From: Ga0077530 sp046293075
GTDB taxonomy: Bacteria; Pseudomonadota; Alphaproteobacteria; Rhizobiales; Hyphomicrobiaceae
NCBI GenBank assembly: GCA_046293075.1
Contig: JBKBPL010000016.1
Location: forward strand, 28,070 to 92,069
DNA length: 64,000 nucleotides
Reading direction: 5' to 3'
Program-made: the position numbers and the translations under genes
The notes under the pieces: generated by a model
Told to the model about the DNA's origin: nothing
Seen by the model: only the letters and a program-made list of their open reading frames with translations
Database searches by the model: none
Shown: positions 43,695 to 51,809 of the stretch, one piece after another
How the letters are laid out: the number at the start of each line of letters is the position of its first letter
How positions within the stretch are numbered: the first letter of the stretch is position 1

Positions 43695-45245
43695 TCAATG
43701 CTTGCGCCCGACTCGCGGCGGTGACGCCGAGATGGGCTGCCAAGTTCTGAAGCCGTCGAAGAGCAGGCTGCCGGCGAGCTGCCAGATCGTAAGCTGCGCA
43801 AGCTGAGGCAGATACATGGCGTCGGCTGCGAGCGCGTGTGAAGCGTGTCTGACTGTTGCGGTGGCATCGTGCTGCTTGAGCGTGCGCACCGGGCGGGCAG
43901 CGCTGTGTGATCCAAATGTGAAGGCGGAGGCAGAAATCTCGCGCCGCTCGGGATCGGTCGTCTCGCGCGTTTCGTGGCGTTGAATCGCCGGCGCGACGAC
44001 GCCCCTTTTGGTACGCGGATCCCGCGCGCGTGCGAAAGCAGCGATTCGCGGCGCAATCTCGCGCCGGAAGCGCGAGCCGTTGAAAATGCCATAGTGACCC
44101 ACGTGTGGGCACGTGAAGTGGAGCTTGTCGGCGGCGGTGAGTGACGTGCACAGGTCATGGGCGGCGCGGCACTGGCCGAGGCCGGTGATGTCGTCCTTCT
44201 CGCCCTCGATTGTGAGAAGCCCGACGCGCCGGATCGCGCTCGGGTCGACGAGGCGTCCGCGGTGGTGCATCAGGCCGCGCGGCAGAAGATGGCGCACGAA
44301 TACCGTGTCGACCGTGTCGAGATAGAACTCTGCCGTCAGATCCATGACGGCGAGATACTCGTCATAGAACTCGCGGTGCTTCTCGGCGCTGTCGCCGTCA
44401 CCGCGCACGAGGTGGAAGAAGAGATCCTTGTGGGCGTTCATGTGCCGGTCGAGGTTCATCGTCATGAACCCGGTGAGCTGGAGGAAGCCCGGATAGACCG
44501 AGCGCCCGAAACCAGGGTTCGGCCACGGCACGTGCGTGATCACATTGCGGCGAAACCACTCCGTGCCGCGCCGCTCGGCGAGCCGGTTGACGATTGTGGG
44601 GCTGCGGCGCGTATCGATCGGGCCGCCGGCAAGCGACATGCTGAGCGGCACGGCGGGATCGCCTTCGGCCTCCATGAGGGAGACCGCGGCGAGCACCGGC
44701 ACGGAGGGCTGGCACACGGCAAAGACGTGAACGTCCCCGCCAAAATGCCGGAAAATATCGATCATCACGTCGATGTAGTCGGCGAGATGGAAGTCCCCCG
44801 CTGCAACCGGCACGTCGCGGGCGTCCTGCCAGTCGGTGATATAGACCTCATGGTCGGGGAGGAAGGTTTCGACGGTGCCGCGCAACAGCGTCGCGAAGTG
44901 GCCCGACATGGGCGCAACGAGCAGCAGGCGCGGGTCGCGGGCAGCACGCTCCGGCGCGACGTTCCGCTTGAAATGGATGAGGCGGCAGAACGGGTGCTGC
45001 CAGACGACTTCCTCGCGCACGCCGACCTCGATGCCGTCGACCGAGGTCCGATCGATTCGATAGCTCGGCTTGTCGTAGCGGCGCGTTGTGCGCTCGAAGA
45101 CTTCGAGCGCTGCGGCGGTGTGGCGCGCGACGCTGGTATGGGTGAGCGGGTTGAACGGGTTGGCGAGCAGGAGCCGGCAGGAACCGGCGGCCGCACGTAC
45201 CGGGCGCACGGCCGCATGGCCGAGCTCGTACCAATGGTACAGCAT
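43695..45245 (-). CDS. phaZ: Intracellular polyhydroxyalkanoate (PHB) depolymerase with C-terminal extension
   Basis: A 516-residue intracellular PHB depolymerase that mobilises storage granules. It starts MLYHWYELGHAAVRPVR, as in the type-I PhaZ family. The nucleophile elbow VFAVCQPSVP carries Cys178 rather than Ser, as in the Ralstonia PhaZa1 group; the Asp is in GEKDDITG (about 351) and the His in PHVGHYGIFNG (about 384). The core ends near residue 405, where family members usually stop, but about 110 further residues without a recognised domain follow. Start ATG 45245 follows GGGGGAGA. It stands alone, with no phaC in the window. Confidence 0.93.
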   Translation of the reverse strand: MLYHWYELGHAAVRPVRAAAGSCRLLLANPFNPLTHTSVARHTAAALEVFERTTRRYDKPSYRIDRTSVDGIEVGVREEVVWQHPFCRLIHFKRNVAPERAARDPRLLLVAPMSGHFATLLRGTVETFLPDHEVYITDWQDARDVPVAAGDFHLADYIDVMIDIFRHFGGDVHVFAVCQPSVPVLAAVSLMEAEGDPAVPLSMSLAGGPIDTRRSPTIVNRLAERRGTEWFRRNVITHVPWPNPGFGRSVYPGFLQLTGFMTMNLDRHMNAHKDLFFHLVRGDGDSAEKHREFYDEYLAVMDLTAEFYLDTVDTVFVRHLLPRGLMHHRGRLVDPSAIRRVGLLTIEGEKDDITGLGQCRAAHDLCTSLTAADKLHFTCPHVGHYGIFNGSRFRREIAPRIAAFARARDPRTKRGVVAPAIQRHETRETTDPERREISASAFTFGSHSAARPVRTLKQHDATATVRHASHALAADAMYLPQLAQLTIWQLAGSLLFDGFRTWQPISASPPRVGRKH

Positions 45246-45512
45246 GGGTCTCCCCCAGTGTGTTTCCTCGACTGATCGTTGGCTCCGACTGCGGCGCATC
45301 TTGCGTGATGTCAGCGCGATGGTCAGTTCCGGTGGAAACACCTTCACTGCATCGCGCTGGCGGCGCCTTGTCGCGACGGAACGATCAGAGAGATGACACA
45401 ATCTCCCGTAAGCCAGTGTGGCCTGATTCGCGGTATGGTTAAAGGGGAGAAGGGCTTAGGCGGATCGAGGGCAAAGGCGTGCTGCTTTGACATCACGCGC
45501 CGCGCCGCCCGC

Positions 45513-46115
45513 CTACAGCACTTTCGCCAGCCGCTCAGCGATACGGTCGACGCTCGTTGCGTGCGTGAAGTGGGCGACATAAGCCCCCTCGCGGTCCATG
45601 AGGTAGATGAGTGAGGTGTGATCATAGGTGAAGCCGGCCGACGACTTCGGATCCTCCACCTTCTTCGCATAGACGCGATAGGCCTTTGCCGCCGCCGCAA
45701 TCTGCTCCTGAGTGCCCGTGAGGCCAACGAGGCGCGGATGAAAGCTCGGGACGTATGAGGCGAGCTGCTCGGGCGTGTCGCGCTCGGGATCGACGGTGAT
45801 GAAAATCGGAACAACCTGGTCGGCCTTGGCGCCCAACTTGTCGAGGGCGGCTGCCACCACCTGTAGGGCAGACGGGCACACATCCGGGCAGTGGGTGAAG
45901 CCGAAGTAGATGAGCAGATAGCGCCCGCGGAAGTCCTTCTCAGTGACGGTCTTGCCGGTGTGGTCGACGAGCGTGAACGGGCCGCCGACGAGGGCGCGAC
46001 CCGTCGACGGCAGGGTGCGGGAGACCTGCTCGCGGGGCCCGGGCAGCACGGCGAGCGCGACGACCACGCCCACGAGGGTTGCAGCGAGCGCGACGATGGC
46101 GAGGCGCAAATTCAT
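45513..46115 (-). CDS. SCO1/SenC family copper-binding protein
   Basis: A 200-residue membrane-anchored thioredoxin-like protein of the SCO1/SenC/PrrC family. One N-terminal transmembrane segment (about 5-24) precedes a periplasmic domain. The copper motif FTHCPDVCP has Cys76 and Cys80, and the distant His ligand is in FTYDHTSLIYL (about 166). It helps assemble the CuA centre of cytochrome oxidase or acts as a thiol reductase. It is divergent from regB, the same arrangement as senC in purple bacteria. Start ATG 46115 is chosen because it opens the signal anchor. Confidence 0.93.
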   Translation of the reverse strand: MNLRLAIVALAATLVGVVVALAVLPGPREQVSRTLPSTGRALVGGPFTLVDHTGKTVTEKDFRGRYLLIYFGFTHCPDVCPSALQVVAAALDKLGAKADQVVPIFITVDPERDTPEQLASYVPSFHPRLVGLTGTQEQIAAAAKAYRVYAKKVEDPKSSAGFTYDHTSLIYLMDREGAYVAHFTHATSVDRIAERLAKVL

Positions 46116-46241
46116 GAGGGCTTCCCTGGGCTGCCGACACCCAGATTGAAGGGCTGCAAGGGGGCCAGCGGCTTGACTGTTTCTTCTTTTGCCCAATCTG
46201 GTCTACAGGACGCTTGGCGACAAGGTTCGCCCCCTGCGGCG

Positions 46242-47681
46242 ATGAGCCCCTGTGACGACGTGCGTAACGAGCCCATGGCCCCCATCGAACTCCATTCTCT
46301 CGGGCCTCACGAGAGCCGCCTCAGAATGCAGACCATCGTGCGTCTGCGCTGGTTCGGCGTGGTCGGGCAGCTCGGGACGGTGCTGTTCGTTCACTGGGGC
46401 CTCGGCTACGATCTCCCACTCGGGTGGTGCCTGCTGCTGATCGCGCTCTCGGCGTGGATGAACGTCGGCCTCCGTGTGCTCTATCCGGCGCGCCACCGGC
46501 TGAGCCCGACCTTCGCCACGGCGGTGCTGGCCTGCGATATCATTGGGCTCGCGGCACTCCTCTATCTCACCGGGGGCCTCGAAAACCCCTTTGCCCTCCT
46601 CTTCATTGCGCCTGTGACGGTCTCCGCGGCAACCCTTCCCGTTCGCAGCACGATCGGTCTCGGCGTCCTTGCCGTCGCGGCCGCGACGCTGCTGGTCGCG
46701 TTCCATCTGCCGCTGCCCTGGTATCCGCCGGCCGTCTTCGCGCTCCCGTGGATCTACAAGGCCGGCGTGTGGACGGCGATCGTCGCGGGGATGCTCTTCC
46801 TCGCGCTCTACACGGCGCGGCTCTCGCGCGAGGCACGCCTCATGACGGCGGCGCTCGCAGCCTCCGACCTCGTGCTCGCGCGCGAGCAACGTCTGCACGC
46901 CCTCGACGGGCTCGCGGCCGCGGCCGCACACGAGCTCGGCACGCCCCTTGCGACCATTGCGCTCGTGACCAAGGAGTTGGAGCGCGAGGCTGCGAACACG
47001 CCGGATATGGCCCCCCATATTGTCGAGGACATTGCTCTGCTGCGCTCCCAGGCCGAGCGCTGTCGCGAGATCCTGCGCAAGCTCACGCGCAGCTCCGGCG
47101 AGCAGGACCCGCATCACGTCAGCCTGCCGCTGACCCAGCTCATTCAGGAAGCCGCGCAACCGTACAAGTCGCCAGCCATCCGGATCGAGATCACGGCACG
47201 GCCGGCCGCCGGCCGCAACGGGGCCGATGCGCCCGACCAGCGCGAGCCGATCGGCGAGCGCCGCCCCGGCGTCATCTTCGGCCTCGGCAACATCATCGAG
47301 AATGCCGTTGACTTCGCGCGCGAGCGGGTCGAGGTATCGGCCGTCTGGGACGACGCGGAGGTGTCGATCGAGATTGCCGACGATGGGCCCGGCTTCTCCC
47401 CCGAGATCATGGATACGCTCGGCGATCCCTATGTCACGACGAGACCCGCCGAGCTGCGCGCGGGCCCCGAGCCCGAGACGGGCCGCGTCGGCGCGGGCCT
47501 TGGGCTCGGCTTCTTCATTGCGAAGACGCTGCTCGAGCGCTCCGGTGCGCAGGTGACGGTCGCCAACCGTCCCGCGCCGGCAACTGGCGCGGTCGTCAGG
47601 ATCACTTGGCCGAGACGCGCTTTCGACCTGCCGGCGCAGGCGTCCGGCGGAGCCGCCCCGGAGGCGGTTGCATCTATTTGA
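46242..47681 (+). CDS. regB: Redox sensor histidine kinase RegB/ActS/PrrB
   Basis: A 479-residue membrane kinase with about six transmembrane helices (roughly 35-190) and a cytosolic kinase domain. The quinone-linked GGLENPF motif is at about 111-117. The H-box HELGTPLATIALVTKELE has His230, and the redox-active cysteine region AERCREILRKLT has Cys274. N (GNIIENAVDFA), G1 (IADDGPGFS) and G2 (GAGLGLGFFIAKTLLE) boxes are intact. RegB phosphorylates RegA under reducing or low-oxygen conditions. The start is uncertain between ATG 46242 and 46275; neither has a strong ribosome site. regA follows after 78 bp. Confidence 0.95.
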   Translation: MSPCDDVRNEPMAPIELHSLGPHESRLRMQTIVRLRWFGVVGQLGTVLFVHWGLGYDLPLGWCLLLIALSAWMNVGLRVLYPARHRLSPTFATAVLACDIIGLAALLYLTGGLENPFALLFIAPVTVSAATLPVRSTIGLGVLAVAAATLLVAFHLPLPWYPPAVFALPWIYKAGVWTAIVAGMLFLALYTARLSREARLMTAALAASDLVLAREQRLHALDGLAAAAAHELGTPLATIALVTKELEREAANTPDMAPHIVEDIALLRSQAERCREILRKLTRSSGEQDPHHVSLPLTQLIQEAAQPYKSPAIRIEITARPAAGRNGADAPDQREPIGERRPGVIFGLGNIIENAVDFARERVEVSAVWDDAEVSIEIADDGPGFSPEIMDTLGDPYVTTRPAELRAGPEPETGRVGAGLGLGFFIAKTLLERSGAQVTVANRPAPATGAVVRITWPRRAFDLPAQASGGAAPEAVASI

Positions 47682-47759
47682 TTTTGGAGCCTTAACCGGC
47701 TTTAACCGGGGCTGCCGACGGGCTTGGCTGAACTCTCGTCCTTGGGTATGCTGTTGCCT

Positions 47760-48338
47760 ATGGAGAACAGTACCGTGTCAGAAGACCTCTCGTTCAAGCA
47801 GGATGAGTTGCCGGCCGACCGAACGCTCGTGATCGTAGACGACGACAGGGCGTTCCTTCAGCGGCTCGGGCGCGCGATGGAGCAGCGCGGCTTCGATGTC
47901 CGCATGGGGCATTCCGTCGCTGAAGGGCTTGACCTCATCCGCCAAAAGCCGCCGGCGTTCGCCGTCGTCGACATGCGCCTCGACGATGGCAATGGATTGG
48001 ACGTGATCGCCGAGCTCTCGCGCCTCCGCCCGGATGCGCGCACGATCGTGCTCACGGGTTATGGGAATTTCGCGACCGCCGTCTCCGCCGTAAAGCTCGG
48101 TGCCGTGGACTATTTGGCCAAGCCCGCCGATGCCGACGACGTGACGGACGCGTTGCTGGCGCCCTCGGGCGAGCGCGCGCCGCCGCCGGAAAATCCGATG
48201 TCGGCGGACCGGGTGCGCTGGGAGCACATCCAGCGCGTCTATGAGCTGTGCAACCGCAATGTCTCGGAGACCGCGCGGCGGCTCAACATGCACCGCAGGA
48301 CACTACAGCGCATTCTCGCGAAGCGCGCGCCGAAGTAG
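47760..48338 (+). CDS. regA: Response regulator RegA/ActR/PrrA
   Basis: A 192-residue global redox response regulator. The receiver domain has the acidic pair in LVIVDDDRAF (about 27-28), phosphoacceptor Asp71 in VVDMRLDDGNGL, Thr in VLTGYGN and Lys121 in YLAKPAD. A proline-containing linker leads to a Fis-type helix-turn-helix at the C-terminus, NVSETARRLNMHRRTLQRIL. In relatives it controls respiration, nitrogen and carbon fixation genes. I choose ATG 47760; an ATG four codons upstream is in frame. The partner kinase gene is directly upstream. Confidence 0.95.
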   Translation: MENSTVSEDLSFKQDELPADRTLVIVDDDRAFLQRLGRAMEQRGFDVRMGHSVAEGLDLIRQKPPAFAVVDMRLDDGNGLDVIAELSRLRPDARTIVLTGYGNFATAVSAVKLGAVDYLAKPADADDVTDALLAPSGERAPPPENPMSADRVRWEHIQRVYELCNRNVSETARRLNMHRRTLQRILAKRAPK

Positions 48339-48416
48339 GCTCTCGCCCAATTTGCCGCGCAAGCCTAATCGCCCGCGCACTTGGACCTGCCAGCAATAAG
48401 AAGCCACGCGCCGAAT

Positions 48417-48653
48417 ATGCCCAAGCTCCCACGTCGCTTTAACGCGATCGCGCTGCCGCTCGTCCTCACATTTCTCATGACCAACGTCATATCGGGCGTG
48501 TCCACCTGGCGGGCGGTCGGCTTCGCGCCGAATTTCTTCGAGCTCTGGATGTCGGCCTGGATGCTCTCGTGGGTAATCGCATTCCCGGTCGTTCTGGTCG
48601 TGTTGCCGCTCTCGCGCCGCATTGTTGCGGCGCTGGTCGAGCCGCCGGGATGA
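48417..48653 (+). CDS. DUF2798 family small membrane protein
   Basis: A 78-residue protein with two transmembrane helices (about 7-30 and 42-66). The family pattern includes FLMTNVISGVSTWRAVG and WMSAWMLSWVIAFPVVLV. Start ATG 48417 (MPKLPRRF) gives the usual length; an upstream TTG would add a poor leader. Function unknown. It lies 78 bp downstream of regA and could be read through from it. Confidence 0.83.
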   Translation: MPKLPRRFNAIALPLVLTFLMTNVISGVSTWRAVGFAPNFFELWMSAWMLSWVIAFPVVLVVLPLSRRIVAALVEPPG

Positions 48654-48660
48654 GGGCGCA

Positions 48661-49179
48661 CTATTCCCGCGGCAGCGGCTCAAAGCGGGCGTGCGGATCG
48701 AACGCCGAACTGAGCCGGGCCGCCGCCAGCCGCGCGTAGTGCAGGGTCACGGCCTTGCGCCGGGCGGGCGCGAGGCGGTGCTCGGGTGCCGGACGGATGA
48801 TCTCCCCACCAAAGCGGTCGGCGACAATGAGGCCGGCGTCCTCCGGCAGGATCCCCTGCGGGAAGTCCGTCGCAACAGCGAAGAACAGGGCATCGCAGTA
48901 GTCACGATATTCCGGCCACTTCTGATCGACCTGGAAGTCCGTGACGCTCGACTTGATCTCGATGATCCAGATCGTCCCCGAGGGCGAGAGCGCCATCACG
49001 TCGGCGCGCCGCCCGTTTGCGAGCGTGACCTCGATCAGGCCGGTGAACGCGTGCTGGGCGAGCACGCGCATGACGCCCCGGCAGATCTCGGCGGCCCTTT
49101 CCGACTGCCGATTGTCGATGAGCGCGCCCGGGCCATCGGGAAGCTCGTCATCTGGTGGGTCTCGACGCACGAGGGACAT
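48661..49179 (-). CDS. MmcB family DNA repair protein
   Basis: A 172-residue alphaproteobacterial protein matching MmcB, a putative PD-(D/E)xK nuclease that in Caulobacter acts in damage-induced mutagenesis with ImuB/DnaE2. The catalytic-type pattern is Asp60 in GRRADVMAL and ExK (Glu74, Lys76) in IWIIEIKSS. FQVDQKWPEYRDYCDALFFA follows. Most relatives are LexA-regulated; I found no clear alphaproteobacterial LexA box just upstream. It converges on the DUF2798 gene 7 bp away. Confidence 0.87.
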   Translation of the reverse strand: MSLVRRDPPDDELPDGPGALIDNRQSERAAEICRGVMRVLAQHAFTGLIEVTLANGRRADVMALSPSGTIWIIEIKSSVTDFQVDQKWPEYRDYCDALFFAVATDFPQGILPEDAGLIVADRFGGEIIRPAPEHRLAPARRKAVTLHYARLAAARLSSAFDPHARFEPLPRE

Positions 49180-49260
49180 CGTTGCTCCCGCACTTTTCCC
49201 GTTCTCCCCGTCCTATGCCGGGAGAAGGGGAAGAAGAAGCGCGCCAAAGGCGCGATCGCT

Positions 49261-49689
49261 CTACGCCCGCCGCCCGGCCACCAGCCAGTAGATGAATCCG
49301 CCGGCAAATCCGGCGGTCGCGAACACCTGCCAGACCACCCCGAGCTGGGCGGGGTCTTGACCGATCGCGCCGAGCCGGCTCAGGAGTGGCCACGCCGCGA
49401 GCACCGCGCCGCCGCCGAGAATGTAGTAGAGCGACGAGCGGATGCGCGCCACCTCGCCGATGATGACGAGCAGGATCGCCGGCACGATCGTGAAGGTCGA
49501 GAAGAGCGCGATCGTCTGGTGGGCGAGGTCGAACATGGCAACCCACGTATCGGGATCGCTCTCGCGGCCATGCACGGCTTGCGTGATGCGTTCCATGCTC
49601 AGCGTTACGAGGATGAACATGGCCGCGAGCGACGCCAGGATGAAGCCGAGCGGCACCAGGATAAGCCGGCCGATGGCCCGCCAGAACAC
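49261..49689 (-). CDS. Small four-helix membrane protein
   Basis: A 142-residue protein with four likely transmembrane helices (starting RLILVPLGFILASLAAMF, IALFSTFTIVPAILLVI, SSLYYILGGGAVLAAWPLL and VFATAGFAGGFIYWLVAG). The frame stays open far into rlmN, but the real start is most likely GTG 49689 (VFWRAIGRL), only two bases beyond the rlmN stop codon. That implies coupled translation. No family recognised with certainty; proteins of this shape next to rlmN are seen in Hyphomicrobiales. Confidence 0.75.
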   Translation of the reverse strand: MFWRAIGRLILVPLGFILASLAAMFILVTLSMERITQAVHGRESDPDTWVAMFDLAHQTIALFSTFTIVPAILLVIIGEVARIRSSLYYILGGGAVLAAWPLLSRLGAIGQDPAQLGVVWQVFATAGFAGGFIYWLVAGRRA

Positions 49690-49691
49690 GG

Positions 49692-50924
49692 TCAGCGACC
49701 TTCCGCGGCGGCGGGGGTATTCCGCTCGCGCGCGCGCGTCTTGACGCTCTCCGAGCGGAGCTGGCCGCAGGCGGCGAGGATGTCGCGCCCGCGCGGCGTG
49801 CGCACGGGGCTCGCGTAGCCCGCCCGGTTGACCACCTCGGCGAAGCGCTCGATCTGCTCCCAGTCCGAGCACGCGTAGGGCGCGCCCGGCCATGGATTGA
49901 ATGGAATGAGATTGATCTTGGCCGGGATGCCCGCGAGCAGGCGGACGAGCGCGCGCGCCTCGGGAAGGCTGTCGTTGATGCCCTTCAGCATGACGTACTC
50001 GAAGGTGATGCGCCGCGCATTGGAGAGGCCCGGATAGGCCCGGCACGCGTCGAGAAGCTCGCCGATTGGGTACTTCCTGTTGATGGGCACCAGCACGTCG
50101 CGAAGATCATCGCGTGTCGCGTGAAGCGAGATCGCGAGCATGGTGTCGGCTTCGGCGCCCCAGCGGGCGATATTGGGGACGACGCCGGACGTCGATAGCG
50201 TGATGCGGCGCTTCGAGAAGGCAAGCCCACCGCTGTCGGAGGCGATGAGCATGGCGTCGCGCACGTTCTCGAAATTGTAGAGCGGCTCGCCCATGCCCAT
50301 GAGCACGATGTTGGTGATCTTGCGCTCGCTCGAGGGCAGGAGATTGGCCTCCTTGATCTCGGCGCCGGCGGGCGCCCCTCGGCCGGCAAGGTTGGGCCAG
50401 TCGCCGATGCGGTCGCGCGCGAGCAGGATCTGGCCGACGATCTCGGCGACCTCGAGGTTGCGCACGAGGCGCTGGGTGCCGGTATGGCAGAACGAGCAGT
50501 TGAGCGTGCAGCCGACCTGCGAGGAGATGCAGAGCGTGCCGCGGTCGCTTTCCGGAATGTAGACGGTCTCGATCTCCGGCGCGCGGGCCTCGTGGCCGCG
50601 CCGCGGCAGGCGCAGCAGCCACTTGCGCGTGCCGTCCGTGGAAATCTGCTCCGTGACAATCTCCGGCCGGTCGAGTGTGTAGGCCGCCGCAAGCTGGCTG
50701 CGCAATTCCTTGGATATGTCGGTCATGGCGTCGAATGAGGTGACGCCGTGGGCATAGATCCACGTCCAGAGCTGGCCGACGCGCATCCGCCGCTGGCGCT
50801 CGGGCACGCCGATGGCGGCGAGCGCCGCGCCCAGCGCCTCGCGGCCGAGCCCGGCGAGGGTCGGTCGGAAGGCTGCCGGGGCGGTCTTTTCCGGCGCAGA
50901 GGTCGAATCAAGAACCAGGACCAT
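49692..50924 (-). CDS. rlmN: 23S rRNA (adenine2503-C2)/tRNA methyltransferase, radical SAM
   Basis: A 410-residue radical SAM methyltransferase modifying A2503 of 23S rRNA and A37 of some tRNAs. The cluster motif CTLNCSFCHTG has Cys139/143/146. The SAM-binding GMGEPLYNFENV, the SLHATRDDLRDVLVPIN segment and FEYVMLKGINDS follow, and the second mechanistic Cys is in DILAACGQL. The N-terminal domain (VPERQRRMRVGQLWTWIYAHG) is complete. Start ATG 50924. A 230-bp spacer with an inverted repeat separates it from divergent fabA. Confidence 0.97.
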   Translation of the reverse strand: MVLVLDSTSAPEKTAPAAFRPTLAGLGREALGAALAAIGVPERQRRMRVGQLWTWIYAHGVTSFDAMTDISKELRSQLAAAYTLDRPEIVTEQISTDGTRKWLLRLPRRGHEARAPEIETVYIPESDRGTLCISSQVGCTLNCSFCHTGTQRLVRNLEVAEIVGQILLARDRIGDWPNLAGRGAPAGAEIKEANLLPSSERKITNIVLMGMGEPLYNFENVRDAMLIASDSGGLAFSKRRITLSTSGVVPNIARWGAEADTMLAISLHATRDDLRDVLVPINRKYPIGELLDACRAYPGLSNARRITFEYVMLKGINDSLPEARALVRLLAGIPAKINLIPFNPWPGAPYACSDWEQIERFAEVVNRAGYASPVRTPRGRDILAACGQLRSESVKTRARERNTPAAAEGR

Positions 50925-51022
50925 GGGGTTGGAACCATTCGCTTGTGATTTGTGCCCTTATATAGGGTGTCGCGCGCGCGGGCCACGGCTGCGACGATGC
51001 GGCACTTGCCGCCGCGTGGGAT

Positions 51023-51073
51023 TGTTGCAGCGTTTGAACCACGGATTGAATGTGTTAGGTAAACGCTGCAACA
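51023..51073. promoter_or_regulatory. Perfect 13-bp inverted repeat upstream of fabA
   Basis: TGTTGCAGCGTTT at 51023-51035 and its exact complement AAACGCTGCAACA at 51061-51073 are separated by 25 bases. A further partial copy (TTTGCAGCG) follows at about 51074-51082. It lies in the rlmN-fabA spacer, 83 bp before fabA. It could be an operator with two half-sites or a leader hairpin; no T-run follows. It does not resemble an Irr or Fur box. Confidence 0.6.
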
Positions 51074-51155
51074 TTTGCAGCGCCGCGCCGCCGCCGTCGG
51101 GGTCGTGTGGCGCGATCAAGGGGGTAGGGGACGAGGGGGCAGGGACAGCAGCGCG

Positions 51156-51698
51156 ATGGCAGAGCGGCGTACGAGCTTCGACTATGACGATCTCCTGGCC
51201 TGCGGACGGGCCGAGCTGTTCGGTGCCGGCAATGCGCAGCTCCCATTGCCGCCGATGCTGATGTTCGATCGCATCACGCACGTCTCGGAGGATGGCGGGG
51301 TGCATGGGAAAGGCCAGATCAAGGCGACGCTCGCCGTTGCGGGTAATCCGAACGTCGACTGGTTCTTCTCCTGCCATTTCAAGGATGATCCGGTGATGCC
51401 GGGCTGCCTTGGCCTTGACGCACTCTGGCAGCTCACTGGGTTCTTTCTCGGCTGGCTCGGCGCGCCGGGCCGCGGGCGCGCGCTGGGGGTGGGCGAGGTC
51501 AAGTTCACCGGCATGGTGCTGCCGTCGGTGCGCATGCTTGAGTACACCGTCGACATCAAGCGCGTGATCCTGCGCAAGCTGAAGCTCGGCATTGGCGACG
51601 GCAGATTGGCGGCGGATGGTCAGGTGATCTACACGGCGAGCGAGCTGAAGGTTGGATTATTCGAGGCCGGGCAGGAGGCAGGCGGCGTCACTGCTTGA
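51156..51698 (+). CDS. fabA: 3-hydroxydecanoyl-ACP dehydratase/isomerase
   Basis: A 180-residue hot-dog-fold dehydratase that introduces the double bond of unsaturated fatty acids by making cis-3-decenoyl-ACP. The catalytic His74 is in SCHFKDDPVMPGCLGLDALWQ-type sequence (read here as CHFKDDPVMPGCLG and LDALWQ) and Asp88 follows, matching the Escherichia coli His70/Asp84 spacing. GEVKFTGMVLP is also conserved. Start ATG 51156 (MAERRTSFDYDDLL). First gene of fabA-fabB-fabI, the usual alphaproteobacterial order; the irr gene often found upstream is absent. Confidence 0.97.
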   Translation: MAERRTSFDYDDLLACGRAELFGAGNAQLPLPPMLMFDRITHVSEDGGVHGKGQIKATLAVAGNPNVDWFFSCHFKDDPVMPGCLGLDALWQLTGFFLGWLGAPGRGRALGVGEVKFTGMVLPSVRMLEYTVDIKRVILRKLKLGIGDGRLAADGQVIYTASELKVGLFEAGQEAGGVTA

Positions 51699-51809
51699 GT
51701 TCGCCACGCCGGCCGCGGGCCAGGGAACCGGCCGAGTGGGGGTGACGAGGGTGATCGGAGGCCGTCGCAACGTGCCGTGGTCGCCATACCAGTGGAAGGA
51801 AGGCGGAGG

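Noticed and set aside
49180..49260. A LexA box upstream of the MmcB gene
   Set aside because: The nearest candidate, a GTTC near 49199, lacks the second half-site of GTTC-N7-GTTC.
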